NCBI GenBank assembly: GCA_003647375.1
Contig: QMMS01000063.1
Span: forward strand, 1-17,392
DNA length: 17,392 nucleotides
DNA from: Deltaproteobacteria bacterium
GTDB lineage: Bacteria; Desulfobacterota; Desulfobacteria; Desulfobacterales; B30-G6
Direction: 5' to 3'
The position numbers were made by a program, and so were the translations under genes. This document shows, in pieces, positions 1 to 7,174 of the stretch; the first letter of the stretch is position 1, and each line of letters starts with the position of its first letter. The notes under the pieces were generated by a model. It made no database searches and was not told where the DNA came from. It saw only the letters and a program-made list of their open reading frames with translations.

Positions 1-557
1 ATGCCATCGGGTATGCCAACGAAAAACAGATTCCCTATATCCGGCCTTTTGTCAAGTATACGCCCACCTGGCCGCGTAGCTTCATGCCGCAGAATCAGGA
101 ACAGAGAGACCTTGTCGCAAGGATGAAGCTTATTCCTATCCGGGATTTGATCGAGGGAAAGCGGCTTCTTTTTTGTGAAGACTCCATTGTTCGCGGGACC
201 CAGCTCAAAGACAACATTCAAAAACTTTTTGAATATGGTGCCGGTGAAGTCCACATGCGACCAGCTTGTCCGACCCTTATTTATCCGCGTGAATTCCTGC
301 ATTTTTCCACATCAAGATCGACTCTCGATCTTGCCGGGCGTCAGGTTATCTATAAACTGGAAGGAAACGAGACCGACTTTCTTCCTGAGTATGCTTCCGC
401 AGACTCGGAAAAGAATCTCGAAATGATCGAAGGCATCCGTCAAAGGCTCGGCCTGACATCCCTGGTTTACCAGAAACTGCCGGATCTTGTGGATGCCATC
501 GGCATGCCTAAGGATAAAATGTGCACGCATTGCTGGGATGGGTCGAGCCACTTTTGA
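1..557 (+). CDS. purF: Amidophosphoribosyltransferase (PurF-like), C-terminal part
   Basis: This is the 3' end of a gene cut by the left edge; the frame opens at base 3 and about 184 residues are visible. PurF transfers the amide of glutamine to PRPP in the first committed step of purine synthesis in the cytoplasm. The visible part is the phosphoribosyltransferase half. It begins AIGYANEKQIPYIRPF and carries the PRPP-binding loop LLFCEDSIVRGTQ, which matches the family pattern DDSIVRGTT except for E and Q changes. A segment GAGEVHMRPACP follows, matching the family GAxEVHxRxxxPP. The C-terminus ends MCTHCWDGSSHF. The N-terminal glutaminase half is outside the window, so its catalytic Cys cannot be checked. 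The gene is on the strand opposite to the rest of the island and is a housekeeping neighbour, so the island probably begins after it. A PurF-like paralogue remains possible. Confidence 0.85.
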   Translation, partial: AIGYANEKQIPYIRPFVKYTPTWPRSFMPQNQEQRDLVARMKLIPIRDLIEGKRLLFCEDSIVRGTQLKDNIQKLFEYGAGEVHMRPACPTLIYPREFLHFSTSRSTLDLAGRQVIYKLEGNETDFLPEYASADSEKNLEMIEGIRQRLGLTSLVYQKLPDLVDAIGMPKDKMCTHCWDGSSHF

Positions 558-1168
558 TATGCAGACTGTAGGCTGCTGAAGACGATTAGTCTGTAAGCCC
601 TGGGCCAATCCCGTGCGTCGTCTCCATAATTATGATATAAATATTATTAGATATCCACATTATCGCTGTCAGCCGTGATAATAATCTATCGAATCCTTGA
701 TAGGTCTGTAATTGAAGCCTCCTCTAAATATACAGATACTATTGACATGATATAGAAATCAACACCTCTGAAAGGTACTGGCAGACAATTGATTAGATCA
801 ATTTATATTGTTATTTTAATAGCTTAGACTTAATCATACAATTTTAATTTAGGTACAATCGCCGATTTTGACGTAATCTTCACTATCTACACGGATGTGC
901 AGCTTGGTATTTACATAAGTAAGCTTTAATATAACAAGAGATATTATCTCTCTTTTGAAGTGGCCTGTGAAATGCAATCGAGAGGTGATCGGATTATTAA
1001 ATAGCGGCCTAATCCTGCAATGGTCACACCAACGATACGGAGAAACATTGTGCCACATTAGTTACAACGACTGTTTTCCATTGTGTAGCGTAACCATACC
1101 AGGATTGAGAGAAGCATCGGACATCCACTCATTGGTTGATAGAAAATGATTGCCATTAAATTGCTGAC
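558..1168. other. AT-rich intergenic stretch, no supported gene
   Basis: About 610 bases lie between the purF-like stop and the stop of the exported thioredoxin gene; the two genes converge here. The part from about 630 to 960 is clearly AT-rich compared with its neighbours. Short reading frames exist on both strands (for example 955-1149 plus and 849-1058 minus), but they overlap each other, lack good ribosome binding sites and resemble nothing I recognise. I see no strong GC hairpin followed by a T-run on either strand, although a transcription end would be expected for both converging genes. No tRNA, insertion sequence end or repeat array was found. Confidence 0.6.
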
Positions 1169-1561
1169 TTATTCAGGAACACCCAACTCTTCAAAAACAG
1201 CTACGATGCTTTTTTTATCTAAAAATCCAACATGACGTTTAATTTCTTTACCGTGTTTATCGTAAAAAATTTGAGTCGGAATACCACGAATACCGAAACG
1301 CTGGGCCTGCTCACGATGCTTCCAAACATCAATAAAAATAATTGAAGCTCGATCCTTATACTCTTTTTGGAGTTCGGCAATGATGGGAGCCATCATCTTG
1401 CAAGGAATGCATTTTTTTGCTCCTAAATCAACCATGGTAACTTGCCCAGGTGTTGGCACTGTTGGGATAGCTGTTTTTTTTGTACCATCGGCAAACGTCG
1501 TCGCCCCAACCAAAAAAGAAAGCATTAATCCAGTGAACATGAACCTCAGAAATTTTGTCAT
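1169..1561 (-). CDS. Exported thioredoxin-fold protein (CIPC)
   Basis: This 130-residue protein has an N-terminal signal peptide or anchor (residues 1-24, hydrophobic core FMFTGLMLSFLVGA ending TTFADG) and one thioredoxin domain. The active site is CIPC at C51-C54, preceded by VTMVDLGAKK. The cis-proline loop is GIRGIPTQIFYD. It is expected to act outside the cytoplasmic membrane as a dithiol reductant, probably recharged by a CcdA-type protein such as the one at 10544-11254. The start is supported by AAGGATC seven bases upstream. It is the last gene of the acr3 operon, 49 bases after the flavoprotein. Its sequence is very close to the thioredoxin at 11308-11730; both share CIPCKMMAPI and the SIVxxxxxLGV end. 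CxPC with Ile at the second position departs from the usual CGPC. The substrate cannot be read from the sequence. Confidence 0.85.
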   Translation of the reverse strand: MTKFLRFMFTGLMLSFLVGATTFADGTKKTAIPTVPTPGQVTMVDLGAKKCIPCKMMAPIIAELQKEYKDRASIIFIDVWKHREQAQRFGIRGIPTQIFYDKHGKEIKRHVGFLDKKSIVAVFEELGVPE

Positions 1562-1610
1562 AGATGATCCTTTTTAAGTAGATTGAAACTGCTGCCTGCG
1601 AGGTTTGAAG

Positions 1611-2960
1611 TTACAATTTGGAACACCAAAGCATAGCCGACATCTGAATAGGATCCCATGGAGAAGACAGCGGCGGCGTGTAGGAAAGATCCAGGTCGCA
1701 AAGCTCTTTTACAGCCATGCCGTGATACAAAGCGGTGGCAACGATGTCGACCCGCTTGGAAACCTCAGATTCACGATGGCCGACCAGTTGGGCTCCGAGA
1801 AGACGTCCGGTTGATCGATCCCCGGTCAATCTGATGTGCATTTCCTTGGCACCGGGATAGTACACCTTATGATCCCAGGTAGTCTGCATTACAGTCAGCG
1901 GATCAAAACCGGCTTCGGACGCTTCGTGCTCTCGCAGACCTGTTCTTGCGGCCACCTGGTCGAGGACCTTGACCACCTGGGTCCCTAGGCTTCCCTTGAA
2001 TTCGCAAGATCCACCCAGCATGTTCTCTCCTGCCACCCGGCCCTGCTTGTGGGCCGTGGTTCCCAATGGCATGTAAACATGGCGTTCGAGTATGCGGTGC
2101 CAAGTCTGGACGCAATCCCCGGCCGCCCAAATGTCCGTCGTTTGGGTGGCCATGTGACTGTCCACCTGGATGGCATTTCCAGCCCCAAGGCCGATGTCGG
2201 CGGATCGGGCGAGCTGTGTAGAGGGTTTGGCTCCGGCCGCCACGAGAACCATGTCTGCGGTTACAGTTTCACCGGATGCGGTATGCACCGTTAAAATATT
2301 TTCATTCCTCGATATGTGCTGGACCGCCTGTCCCGTGACCACCCGCACTCCCTTTGATTGAAGCTCAGCCCTGATGAAAGCGCCAAGTTCTGGGTCCAGC
2401 GTCGTCAACACCTCTGGAGCGAATTCCAACAGGGTGACCGTTATCCCCTTGTGGGTCAAGGCATCGGCCATTTCCAAGCCGATGTAACCACCGCCGATGA
2501 TAACGGCCTTATTAGGGTTTTCCCGGTCGAGAAACTTCTTTACAGCAAAGCTGTCATCTATCCAGCGCAAAAAAAAGACGCCAGGGTTTTCCAAACCTCC
2601 GATGGGAGGCTCAACCGATTCGGCACCTGTGGCGATCAGCAGTTTGTCATATTCTAACTGGCAAGTAGTTCCATCATCCGATCGCACATGCATCTGCTTG
2701 ACTTCCGAATCAATGGCCAGTGCCCGGTGTTCGAGCAGCAGATCGATGCCGTGCTGTTCGATCTCTTCGACGCTCCGGTGGGCCAGCGTCCGCCAGTCGG
2801 GCACTTCGCCGCTAAGGTAAAACGGCAGCCCGCAGATGCTGAAGTTGGGAAAGGCGTCGGCCACTACCACGCTGACCTTTGCTTGCAGGTCCAGCTCTTT
2901 TATACGTAGAGCCGCACTGATACCGGCGTCGCTGCCGCCGACGATAAGCATCTTCTTCAT
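1611..2960 (-). CDS. FAD/NAD(P)-dependent disulfide oxidoreductase, CoA-disulfide-reductase-like
   Basis: This is a 449-residue flavoprotein. The FAD-binding start is MLIVGGSDAGISAALR, the NAD(P)-binding glycine motif is VIIGGGYIGLEMADAL, and the second FAD motif is IWAAGDCVQ. A single active-site cysteine sits in NFSICGLPFY at C43, the position used by CoA-disulfide reductases, NADH oxidases and polysulfide reductases of the one-cysteine group. A C-terminal dimerisation domain follows (HKVYYPGAKEMHIR onwards). I place the start at the ATG at 2960, which puts the glycine motif at the N-terminus and lies just after the TAA of the upstream Fe-S gene. An in-frame start at 3017 would lie inside that gene. 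Position in the acr3 operon suggests reduction of a disulfide, persulfide or arsenic-thiol species, but the substrate is unknown. The ribosome site is weak (AAAGAG), consistent with translational coupling. Confidence 0.88.
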   Translation of the reverse strand: MKKMLIVGGSDAGISAALRIKELDLQAKVSVVVADAFPNFSICGLPFYLSGEVPDWRTLAHRSVEEIEQHGIDLLLEHRALAIDSEVKQMHVRSDDGTTCQLEYDKLLIATGAESVEPPIGGLENPGVFFLRWIDDSFAVKKFLDRENPNKAVIIGGGYIGLEMADALTHKGITVTLLEFAPEVLTTLDPELGAFIRAELQSKGVRVVTGQAVQHISRNENILTVHTASGETVTADMVLVAAGAKPSTQLARSADIGLGAGNAIQVDSHMATQTTDIWAAGDCVQTWHRILERHVYMPLGTTAHKQGRVAGENMLGGSCEFKGSLGTQVVKVLDQVAARTGLREHEASEAGFDPLTVMQTTWDHKVYYPGAKEMHIRLTGDRSTGRLLGAQLVGHRESEVSKRVDIVATALYHGMAVKELCDLDLSYTPPLSSPWDPIQMSAMLWCSKL

Positions 2961-2961
2961 A

Positions 2962-4344
2962 TTAATACTCTTTTTCTCTTGTCTTGTTACTCTCGTATGC
3001 ACGCAGGAGAATCTCAATCGGATGGTACACTGGATACGGCAACTGGTGTTGAAATTGGAGTCGACAGGACAAGCACTCCGTTATAACGGCATGCGGATCA
3101 GCATTTTTGATTTTTTTGATCAAGGGTGCGCTGAGTTCCATGGATTTATCATAGAACGCTTCTTTAAAACCTAAACTGCCGCCCATTCCACAACAATCCA
3201 TAGCGCCACCGACCTGTTCAATCTTCAAGCCTGGAATCAAATTCAACATATCCAGGTAGGGGCTCCCGATTCCTTGCTCACGTTGGTGGCAAGGGGCATA
3301 ATAAACCATGTGGGTATTCAGTTTGTCAGAATAGGACCTCAGCAGCTTATTTCGGTGCAACCTATTCAGATATTCGCCCATGTCCAAAATGTTTTCCGAC
3401 AAGGAGATTCGTTCCAGAGGGTTGAGGCTTGAAAAATAGGCGTCGTCCTTTAGTATTTTTTCATACATTGACTTTTTTAGACGAATGAAACCATTCTTTT
3501 TGGTCTTTTTTCCCGGGACTTTCATTTCATACTCGTCAGCATTTACAGATCGTTGATAGGCCTTGGAATAGCAAGCCCCCTCATTTAGAAGCACTTTCAT
3601 CAAAAACCCACAGGTTGGGCAAGAGCATACAAGTTTGTATCCGTTTTGAAGGGCTTTTAGAAGTGCTTGCACGTTGAAACGAACCCGCTCGAATGTCGTT
3701 CGTTCATCTCCTTCAAGCATGGTTGGCATACCACAGCACTGCTGGGGCGGCACATGGACGGAAATCCCGTTGTGCTGCAAAACCGCCACAGTGGCCTGGG
3801 CGACCTCGGGAAAGAGATATCCGGCAGTGCATCCGACAAAATAAGCTACTTTTGGAGATTGATGTGCTTCACGATCCAGGCCTTTCTTGCGTGCCCAAAC
3901 AAAGAAATTCTCCTCGGGTAGTCGGGGTAGATTGCGTCGTGGATGAATCCTTGCGACTTTTTTGGTAAAACGACTGACAGGGGAAAATGAAAAGGCCTTG
4001 TTCAAGGCTTTAGGGGCAAGACTTCCCCATCGTCCAATGCGTTGAACATCGGCCAGGAGACGAATATGAAGCGGCAAGCCTTTAGCTGAAACCCGCTCCG
4101 TTTTTGCCTGGATCACATCACCCCGGATGTTGGGACATGGACACAGGCCGCAGAGTGTGCAAAGCTCTGAGAGTCGCTGCAGTTCATCTTCACTAACAGG
4201 ATGGCCCTCCTCTTTTTCCTTGTCATACAGGCGGTAAAGCTCCGGAAAAAGCAGGCAGCTTTCATCCATGAGAAACCGGCATATATCGCAATCCGTGCAG
4301 GCGTCTAGGACACTGCGAACGGTCTTTGCCTGACTAACGGGCAT
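2962..4344 (-). CDS. GlpC/HdrD-like iron-sulfur protein with two CCG domains
   Basis: A cytoplasmic 460-residue electron carrier. Near the N-terminus are two 4Fe-4S cysteine clusters, CTDCDIC with a further Cys at 30, and [10 protein letters not shown] at 62-70. Two CCG domains follow: [13 protein letters not shown] with QQCCGMP, then [10 protein letters not shown] with MDCCGMGG and [10 protein letters not shown]. This is the layout of GlpC and heterodisulfide-reductase subunit D, which pass electrons to or from disulfides or quinones. The open frame extends to a TTG at 4368, but the ATG at 4344 is preferred because AGGG lies upstream of it. With that start it overlaps the acr3 stop by 11 bases, so the two are translationally coupled. 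The downstream flavoprotein starts two bases after its stop. The neighbours suggest an NAD(P)H-FAD-FeS electron path linked to arsenic handling; this role is an inference. Confidence 0.85.
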   Translation of the reverse strand: MPVSQAKTVRSVLDACTDCDICRFLMDESCLLFPELYRLYDKEKEEGHPVSEDELQRLSELCTLCGLCPCPNIRGDVIQAKTERVSAKGLPLHIRLLADVQRIGRWGSLAPKALNKAFSFSPVSRFTKKVARIHPRRNLPRLPEENFFVWARKKGLDREAHQSPKVAYFVGCTAGYLFPEVAQATVAVLQHNGISVHVPPQQCCGMPTMLEGDERTTFERVRFNVQALLKALQNGYKLVCSCPTCGFLMKVLLNEGACYSKAYQRSVNADEYEMKVPGKKTKKNGFIRLKKSMYEKILKDDAYFSSLNPLERISLSENILDMGEYLNRLHRNKLLRSYSDKLNTHMVYYAPCHQREQGIGSPYLDMLNLIPGLKIEQVGGAMDCCGMGGSLGFKEAFYDKSMELSAPLIKKIKNADPHAVITECLSCRLQFQHQLPYPVYHPIEILLRAYESNKTREKEY

Positions 4345-5524
4345 TGCTGAACCATCCCTGTGTGCCAAGGCAGATTTTAACCAGCATGAGCATTAACGGC
4401 ACTTCGATGAGTACACCCACCACAGTAGCCAGGGCTGCGCCGGACGAGAGGCCGAATAGCATGGTAGACGTGGCGATGGCCACTTCGAAATGATTGGAGG
4501 CGCCAATCATTGCCGCGGGGGCGGCATCCTCGTATCGAAGCTTCAGCAAGCGCGCCAGGCCGTATCCCAGTGAAAATATTAGTATGGTCTGAATAAATAA
4601 CGGTATGGCGATCCACAGGATTGTAAGGGGATTGCTGACGATCACCTCACCTTTAAAGGAAAACAGCAACACCAGGGTGATCAGCAGTGCGATGATCGTT
4701 ACCGGGGTCAGGACATGTAAAAATTTTTCTTTGAACCAAGCTTCTCCCTTGGTGGCAATAATCCATTTACGAGAAAAGTATCCCGCCACAAGAGGCAAGG
4801 CGACGTATATGCCGATGGAGAGCAGCAAGGCTTGCCAGGGTACGGGCAGGCGTCCTACGCCCAGCAGAACCCCACCCAGCACGCCGTAGAGTACCAGCAT
4901 GGTTAACGAGTTGATGGCCACCATCACCAGGGTCAATCCATCATTGCCTTTCGAGAGGAAGCCCCACACCAGCACCATGGCTGTACAGGGTGCAACCCCC
5001 AACAGAATGCATCCGGCCAGATAACTGCGCCACAAGGGCACTTCCAACATCTTTATACCATCCACAAGCACAACAGTACCCGCGCCGTGTGACGCACCAA
5101 CCGGCAAATCCAAGCCAAAAGGCATCTTAACCAGATCCACAGCATCGGGCCCAATAAAATTGTAAAACAGAGTGCCGAGAAAAAAAGTGGCAATCGCATA
5201 CATGGTAAATGGTTTGATGGCCCAGTTGATGAACAGGGTCAGGAACACCGGTTTGCCGCTTTTGCCAGCCTTGATGACCTCACCGAAATCAATTTTGACC
5301 ATAATAGGGTACATCATAAAAAAGAGGCAGATGGCAATGGGGATGGACACCACCGGTGCGCCGTTAACTGAAATGGCCAGGCTGTCGAGATATCGGGCTA
5401 TGCCAGGTGCGGCTTTACCAAGTAAAATGCCGACGATAATACACAGCACAACCCACAAGGAGAGAAAGCGTTCAAAGATGCTGGTCATCTTGCGTTCGCC
5501 GGGAGGGCTCTGGTCTGTATTCAT
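4334..5524 (-). CDS. acr3: ACR3-family arsenite efflux permease
   Basis: An inner-membrane transporter of 396 residues with about ten membrane segments, which exports arsenite (and often antimonite) using the proton-motive force. The family's essential cysteine is in [18 protein letters not shown] at C180. The conserved acidic residue of the late helix is E374 in [12 protein letters not shown]. The [12 protein letters not shown] signature (about 342-353) is also typical of ACR3. The start at 5524 has GGAGGT eight bases upstream; an internal Met at 13 is a less likely start. The gene follows arsR by 62 bases and overlaps the Fe-S gene, so it is the first structural gene of an arsR-acr3-FeS-FAD-thioredoxin operon, presumably derepressed by As(III) through the ArsR next to it. 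Assignment to ACR3 rather than to ArsB is firm. Confidence 0.95.
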   Translation of the reverse strand: MNTDQSPPGERKMTSIFERFLSLWVVLCIIVGILLGKAAPGIARYLDSLAISVNGAPVVSIPIAICLFFMMYPIMVKIDFGEVIKAGKSGKPVFLTLFINWAIKPFTMYAIATFFLGTLFYNFIGPDAVDLVKMPFGLDLPVGASHGAGTVVLVDGIKMLEVPLWRSYLAGCILLGVAPCTAMVLVWGFLSKGNDGLTLVMVAINSLTMLVLYGVLGGVLLGVGRLPVPWQALLLSIGIYVALPLVAGYFSRKWIIATKGEAWFKEKFLHVLTPVTIIALLITLVLLFSFKGEVIVSNPLTILWIAIPLFIQTILIFSLGYGLARLLKLRYEDAAPAAMIGASNHFEVAIATSTMLFGLSSGAALATVVGVLIEVPLMLMLVKICLGTQGWFSNAR

Positions 5525-5586
5525 ATGCTGGTTACCTCCGATTTTTAATGTCTGTGGCTTAAAAACCCTGATTTAATGAAGCATGC

Positions 5587-5973
5587 TCAAACCCGGGCCT
5601 CGCACCTATCGGTTTGGGCTTGACGGCTGCACAGAATTTCCGGATCAATTTTAAGAATCTCTATCAATCGTTGTTCATCCTCAACTGTCCTATGTTTATC
5701 CGCCAGGGACGACAAAACCCATGCCAAAGCAGTTTTAATCGCTTCAGGCGCATCCTCACCGGCCAATCGGTAGTACATCCACCGCCCCTGCTTTCTGCTG
5801 TTAACCAGGCGGGCATTTTTAAGGATTGACAGATGTTTGGAAACAGTAGAAGGGGCCAGACCCAAGAGTTCGATCAACTGGCATACGCACAACTCCCGGC
5901 TCCTCAGTGCACCGAGGATTCGAATCCGGCTCTCATCAGCGATTGCTTTGGTGGTCCTTACCAGTTGTCTCAT
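5587..5973 (-). CDS. arsR: ArsR-family As(III)-responsive repressor
   Basis: A 128-residue winged-helix repressor. The recognition region LAPSTVSKHLSILKNARLV (residues 39-57) and the wing GRWMYYRL are canonical. The metalloid site ELCVCQL provides C29 and C31, as in E. coli ArsR (CVCDLC), but the third cysteine of that motif is missing. Cysteines at 115 and 124 in the C-terminal tail (ILCSRQAQTDRC) could complete a three-coordinate As(III) site, which is an inference. The gene is first in the acr3 operon. A promoter with TATAGA and TTTCAT separated by 17 bases lies just upstream, with an inverted repeat in its spacer, fitting autoregulation. It resembles the second ArsR at 16783-17127 over the whole DNA-binding domain, but the tails differ. 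Confidence 0.93.
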   Translation of the reverse strand: MRQLVRTTKAIADESRIRILGALRSRELCVCQLIELLGLAPSTVSKHLSILKNARLVNSRKQGRWMYYRLAGEDAPEAIKTALAWVLSSLADKHRTVEDEQRLIEILKIDPEILCSRQAQTDRCEARV

Positions 5974-5983
5974 GGTTAATAAA

Positions 5984-6012
5984 TCTATACTTCGAAAAAT
6001 AACGAAATGAAA
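5984..6012 (-). promoter_or_regulatory. Putative arsR-acr3 promoter with operator-like inverted repeat
   Basis: On the minus strand, TTTCAT (6012-6007) and TATAGA (5989-5984) are separated by exactly 17 bases, just upstream of the arsR start at 5973. The spacer contains TTCG-N8-CGAA (6006-5991), an inverted repeat where an ArsR dimer would block RNA polymerase. The -35 is a weak match and the repeat arms are short, so this is a candidate only. A second small inverted repeat, TTGT-N2-ACAA, lies just upstream at 6014-6023. Confidence 0.45.
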
Positions 6013-6084
6013 ATTGTTTACAAAGTACCCAGAGAAATGTCAAGTAGAAGAACGAGATCGGTTGATATCTGAAGACTGCTCATA

Positions 6085-6107
6085 ATCAATCTATTGAAGC
6101 AATTGAT
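6085..6107 (-). terminator. Weak hairpin after the group B operon
   Basis: ATCAAT and ATTGAT arms of six bases, separated by 11 bases, lie downstream of the stop of the alkaline-phosphatase-family gene and before the arsR promoter. The stem is AT-rich and lacks a clear T-run, so it is a poor intrinsic terminator. It is recorded because no better candidate separates the two leftward operons; readthrough into arsR is therefore possible. Confidence 0.15.
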
Positions 6108-6131
6108 GTCTGTAGCTGCTGGTGAAAAGAT

Positions 6132-6947
6132 TCAAAACACGTCTTTCTCAAGCAGGTTTTCGATAATTTTTTTCAAACCGACCACTGAAAAGGAAATATT
6201 CTTATAACGCTCGACAGATACAGCATCCGAACAAATGATCAAGGGCAACCGGTAATCTTCCGGGTCCTGGCTGCCGTGTATTTTGTCATGGCCGGCATGA
6301 TCGCTGGTAATGATGATCAGGTATTGTTGTTTGTCTTTGATCAATTCGACCAGTGAGGATAGGTAGTCATCAATGAAGGACAATTCTTCCAAATATTCCG
6401 GGGACATCCATCCATACTCCGGCCCTACTTGATCTAGCCCGCTTACATGCAGGAATAAAAAATGTGAACCCGGGGTCTTGATAAATGCTTCGGCAAGGTC
6501 GATGGCATTATCTCGGGACAGCCGGTGCACATCGATTGCATCGTTGACAAGGTACCCCAGTTTTTGTTTGCTGTAAAAATATCCGGTTTGATATTTGTTA
6601 GATTTTGCACTGTTGAAAATTGTGGGTTTCTCGATTGCACCTTGTCCCGGCATCCAGGAATTATCCGTTTTACCGTTTTTTTCAGGGCTCATCCCCGTGA
6701 ACATTGCCGTGTGTGCGATCAGTGTTTTGGGCGGGTCTGTGCTTCGGCCTTTAAGGGTATAGGTGCCGGATTCCACCAATTGTCGGAGCGTTGGGATATC
6801 CGCCTCCCGGAGGGCGTTGGGATGCAGGGCGTCAATGGAAATGATGACGACGTTATGTAGATTCCCGGCATACCCAAGTCCAATGTCGGCAAGAAATAAA
6901 ACCAGTGCCGTGGTTATAATTGAACGCATTGCGTTTGTGATGGTCAT
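6132..6947 (-). CDS. Exported alkaline-phosphatase-superfamily phosphodiesterase-like protein
   Basis: This 271-residue protein has a signal peptide (residues 1-27, core IITTALVLFLADIGLGYAG). The fold signature of nucleotide pyrophosphatase/phosphodiesterases is visible: VVIISIDALHPNAL (metal-binding D39), PPKTLIAHTAMFTGMSP (Thr75, the nucleophile position by analogy with the family KTFPNHYSIVTG), GLDQVGPEYGWMSPEYL (D172) and IITSDHAGHD (D216, H217). The family normally has His in the DxxGH motif; here Pro176 replaces it, so one metal ligand may be lost or moved. It is shorter than most family members (typically 400 or more residues). AGGTAGGAAAG precedes the start. It is the last gene of the thiol/metal cluster, 61 bases after the 49-residue gene. 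The substrate is unknown; a sulfatase, phosphodiesterase or phosphonate hydrolase role cannot be separated. Confidence 0.75.
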   Translation of the reverse strand: MTITNAMRSIITTALVLFLADIGLGYAGNLHNVVIISIDALHPNALREADIPTLRQLVESGTYTLKGRSTDPPKTLIAHTAMFTGMSPEKNGKTDNSWMPGQGAIEKPTIFNSAKSNKYQTGYFYSKQKLGYLVNDAIDVHRLSRDNAIDLAEAFIKTPGSHFLFLHVSGLDQVGPEYGWMSPEYLEELSFIDDYLSSLVELIKDKQQYLIIITSDHAGHDKIHGSQDPEDYRLPLIICSDAVSVERYKNISFSVVGLKKIIENLLEKDVF

Positions 6948-7008
6948 ATCAGTTTATCTTTCCTACCTCGGTTTGATTGGGGCCGTAACAGGCCTCGAAG
7001 ACCGGCAC

Positions 7009-7158
7009 TCAATGGCGCTGCAGGGCTTTTTCAACTCTCTTGGCCAGGATGGATTTTACGAAAATAAGGGCGCGATCGTGATCATCGTCCAGACTGATGT
7101 GCATGATCTCGTCGATATCGTTTTTAGTCAACTGGAGTTGTACGGGTTTCAGATTCAT
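7009..7158 (-). CDS. Small conserved-looking protein, 49 residues
   Basis: An uninterrupted frame starts with ATG at 7158 and ends TGA at 7009; it lies between the DUF1573 gene and the phosphatase-like gene. It reads MNLKPVQLQLTKNDIDEIMH at the start and continues with an acidic ISLDDDHDR segment and a basic, helix-forming end (FVKSILAKRVEKALQRH). It has no signal peptide and no Cys, so it is probably cytoplasmic. A GAGAGAAAG purine tract lies about five bases upstream. Its start is 16 bases after the preceding stop, which fits the tight spacing of the operon. I do not recognise the family and give no function. Support is the reading frame, the operon position and the ribosome site. Confidence 0.5.
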   Translation of the reverse strand: MNLKPVQLQLTKNDIDEIMHISLDDDHDRALIFVKSILAKRVEKALQRH

Positions 7159-7174
7159 GATCTTTCTCTCATAT

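Noticed and set aside
742..770. TTGACA at 742-747 as a promoter
   Set aside because: No -10-like hexamer at 16-18 bases, and no plus-strand gene follows.
955..1149. 64-residue plus-strand frame in the left intergenic region, and the 69-residue minus frame 849-1058 over it
   Set aside because: Both overlap, neither has a ribosome site or a recognisable motif, and the region is AT-rich non-coding in character.
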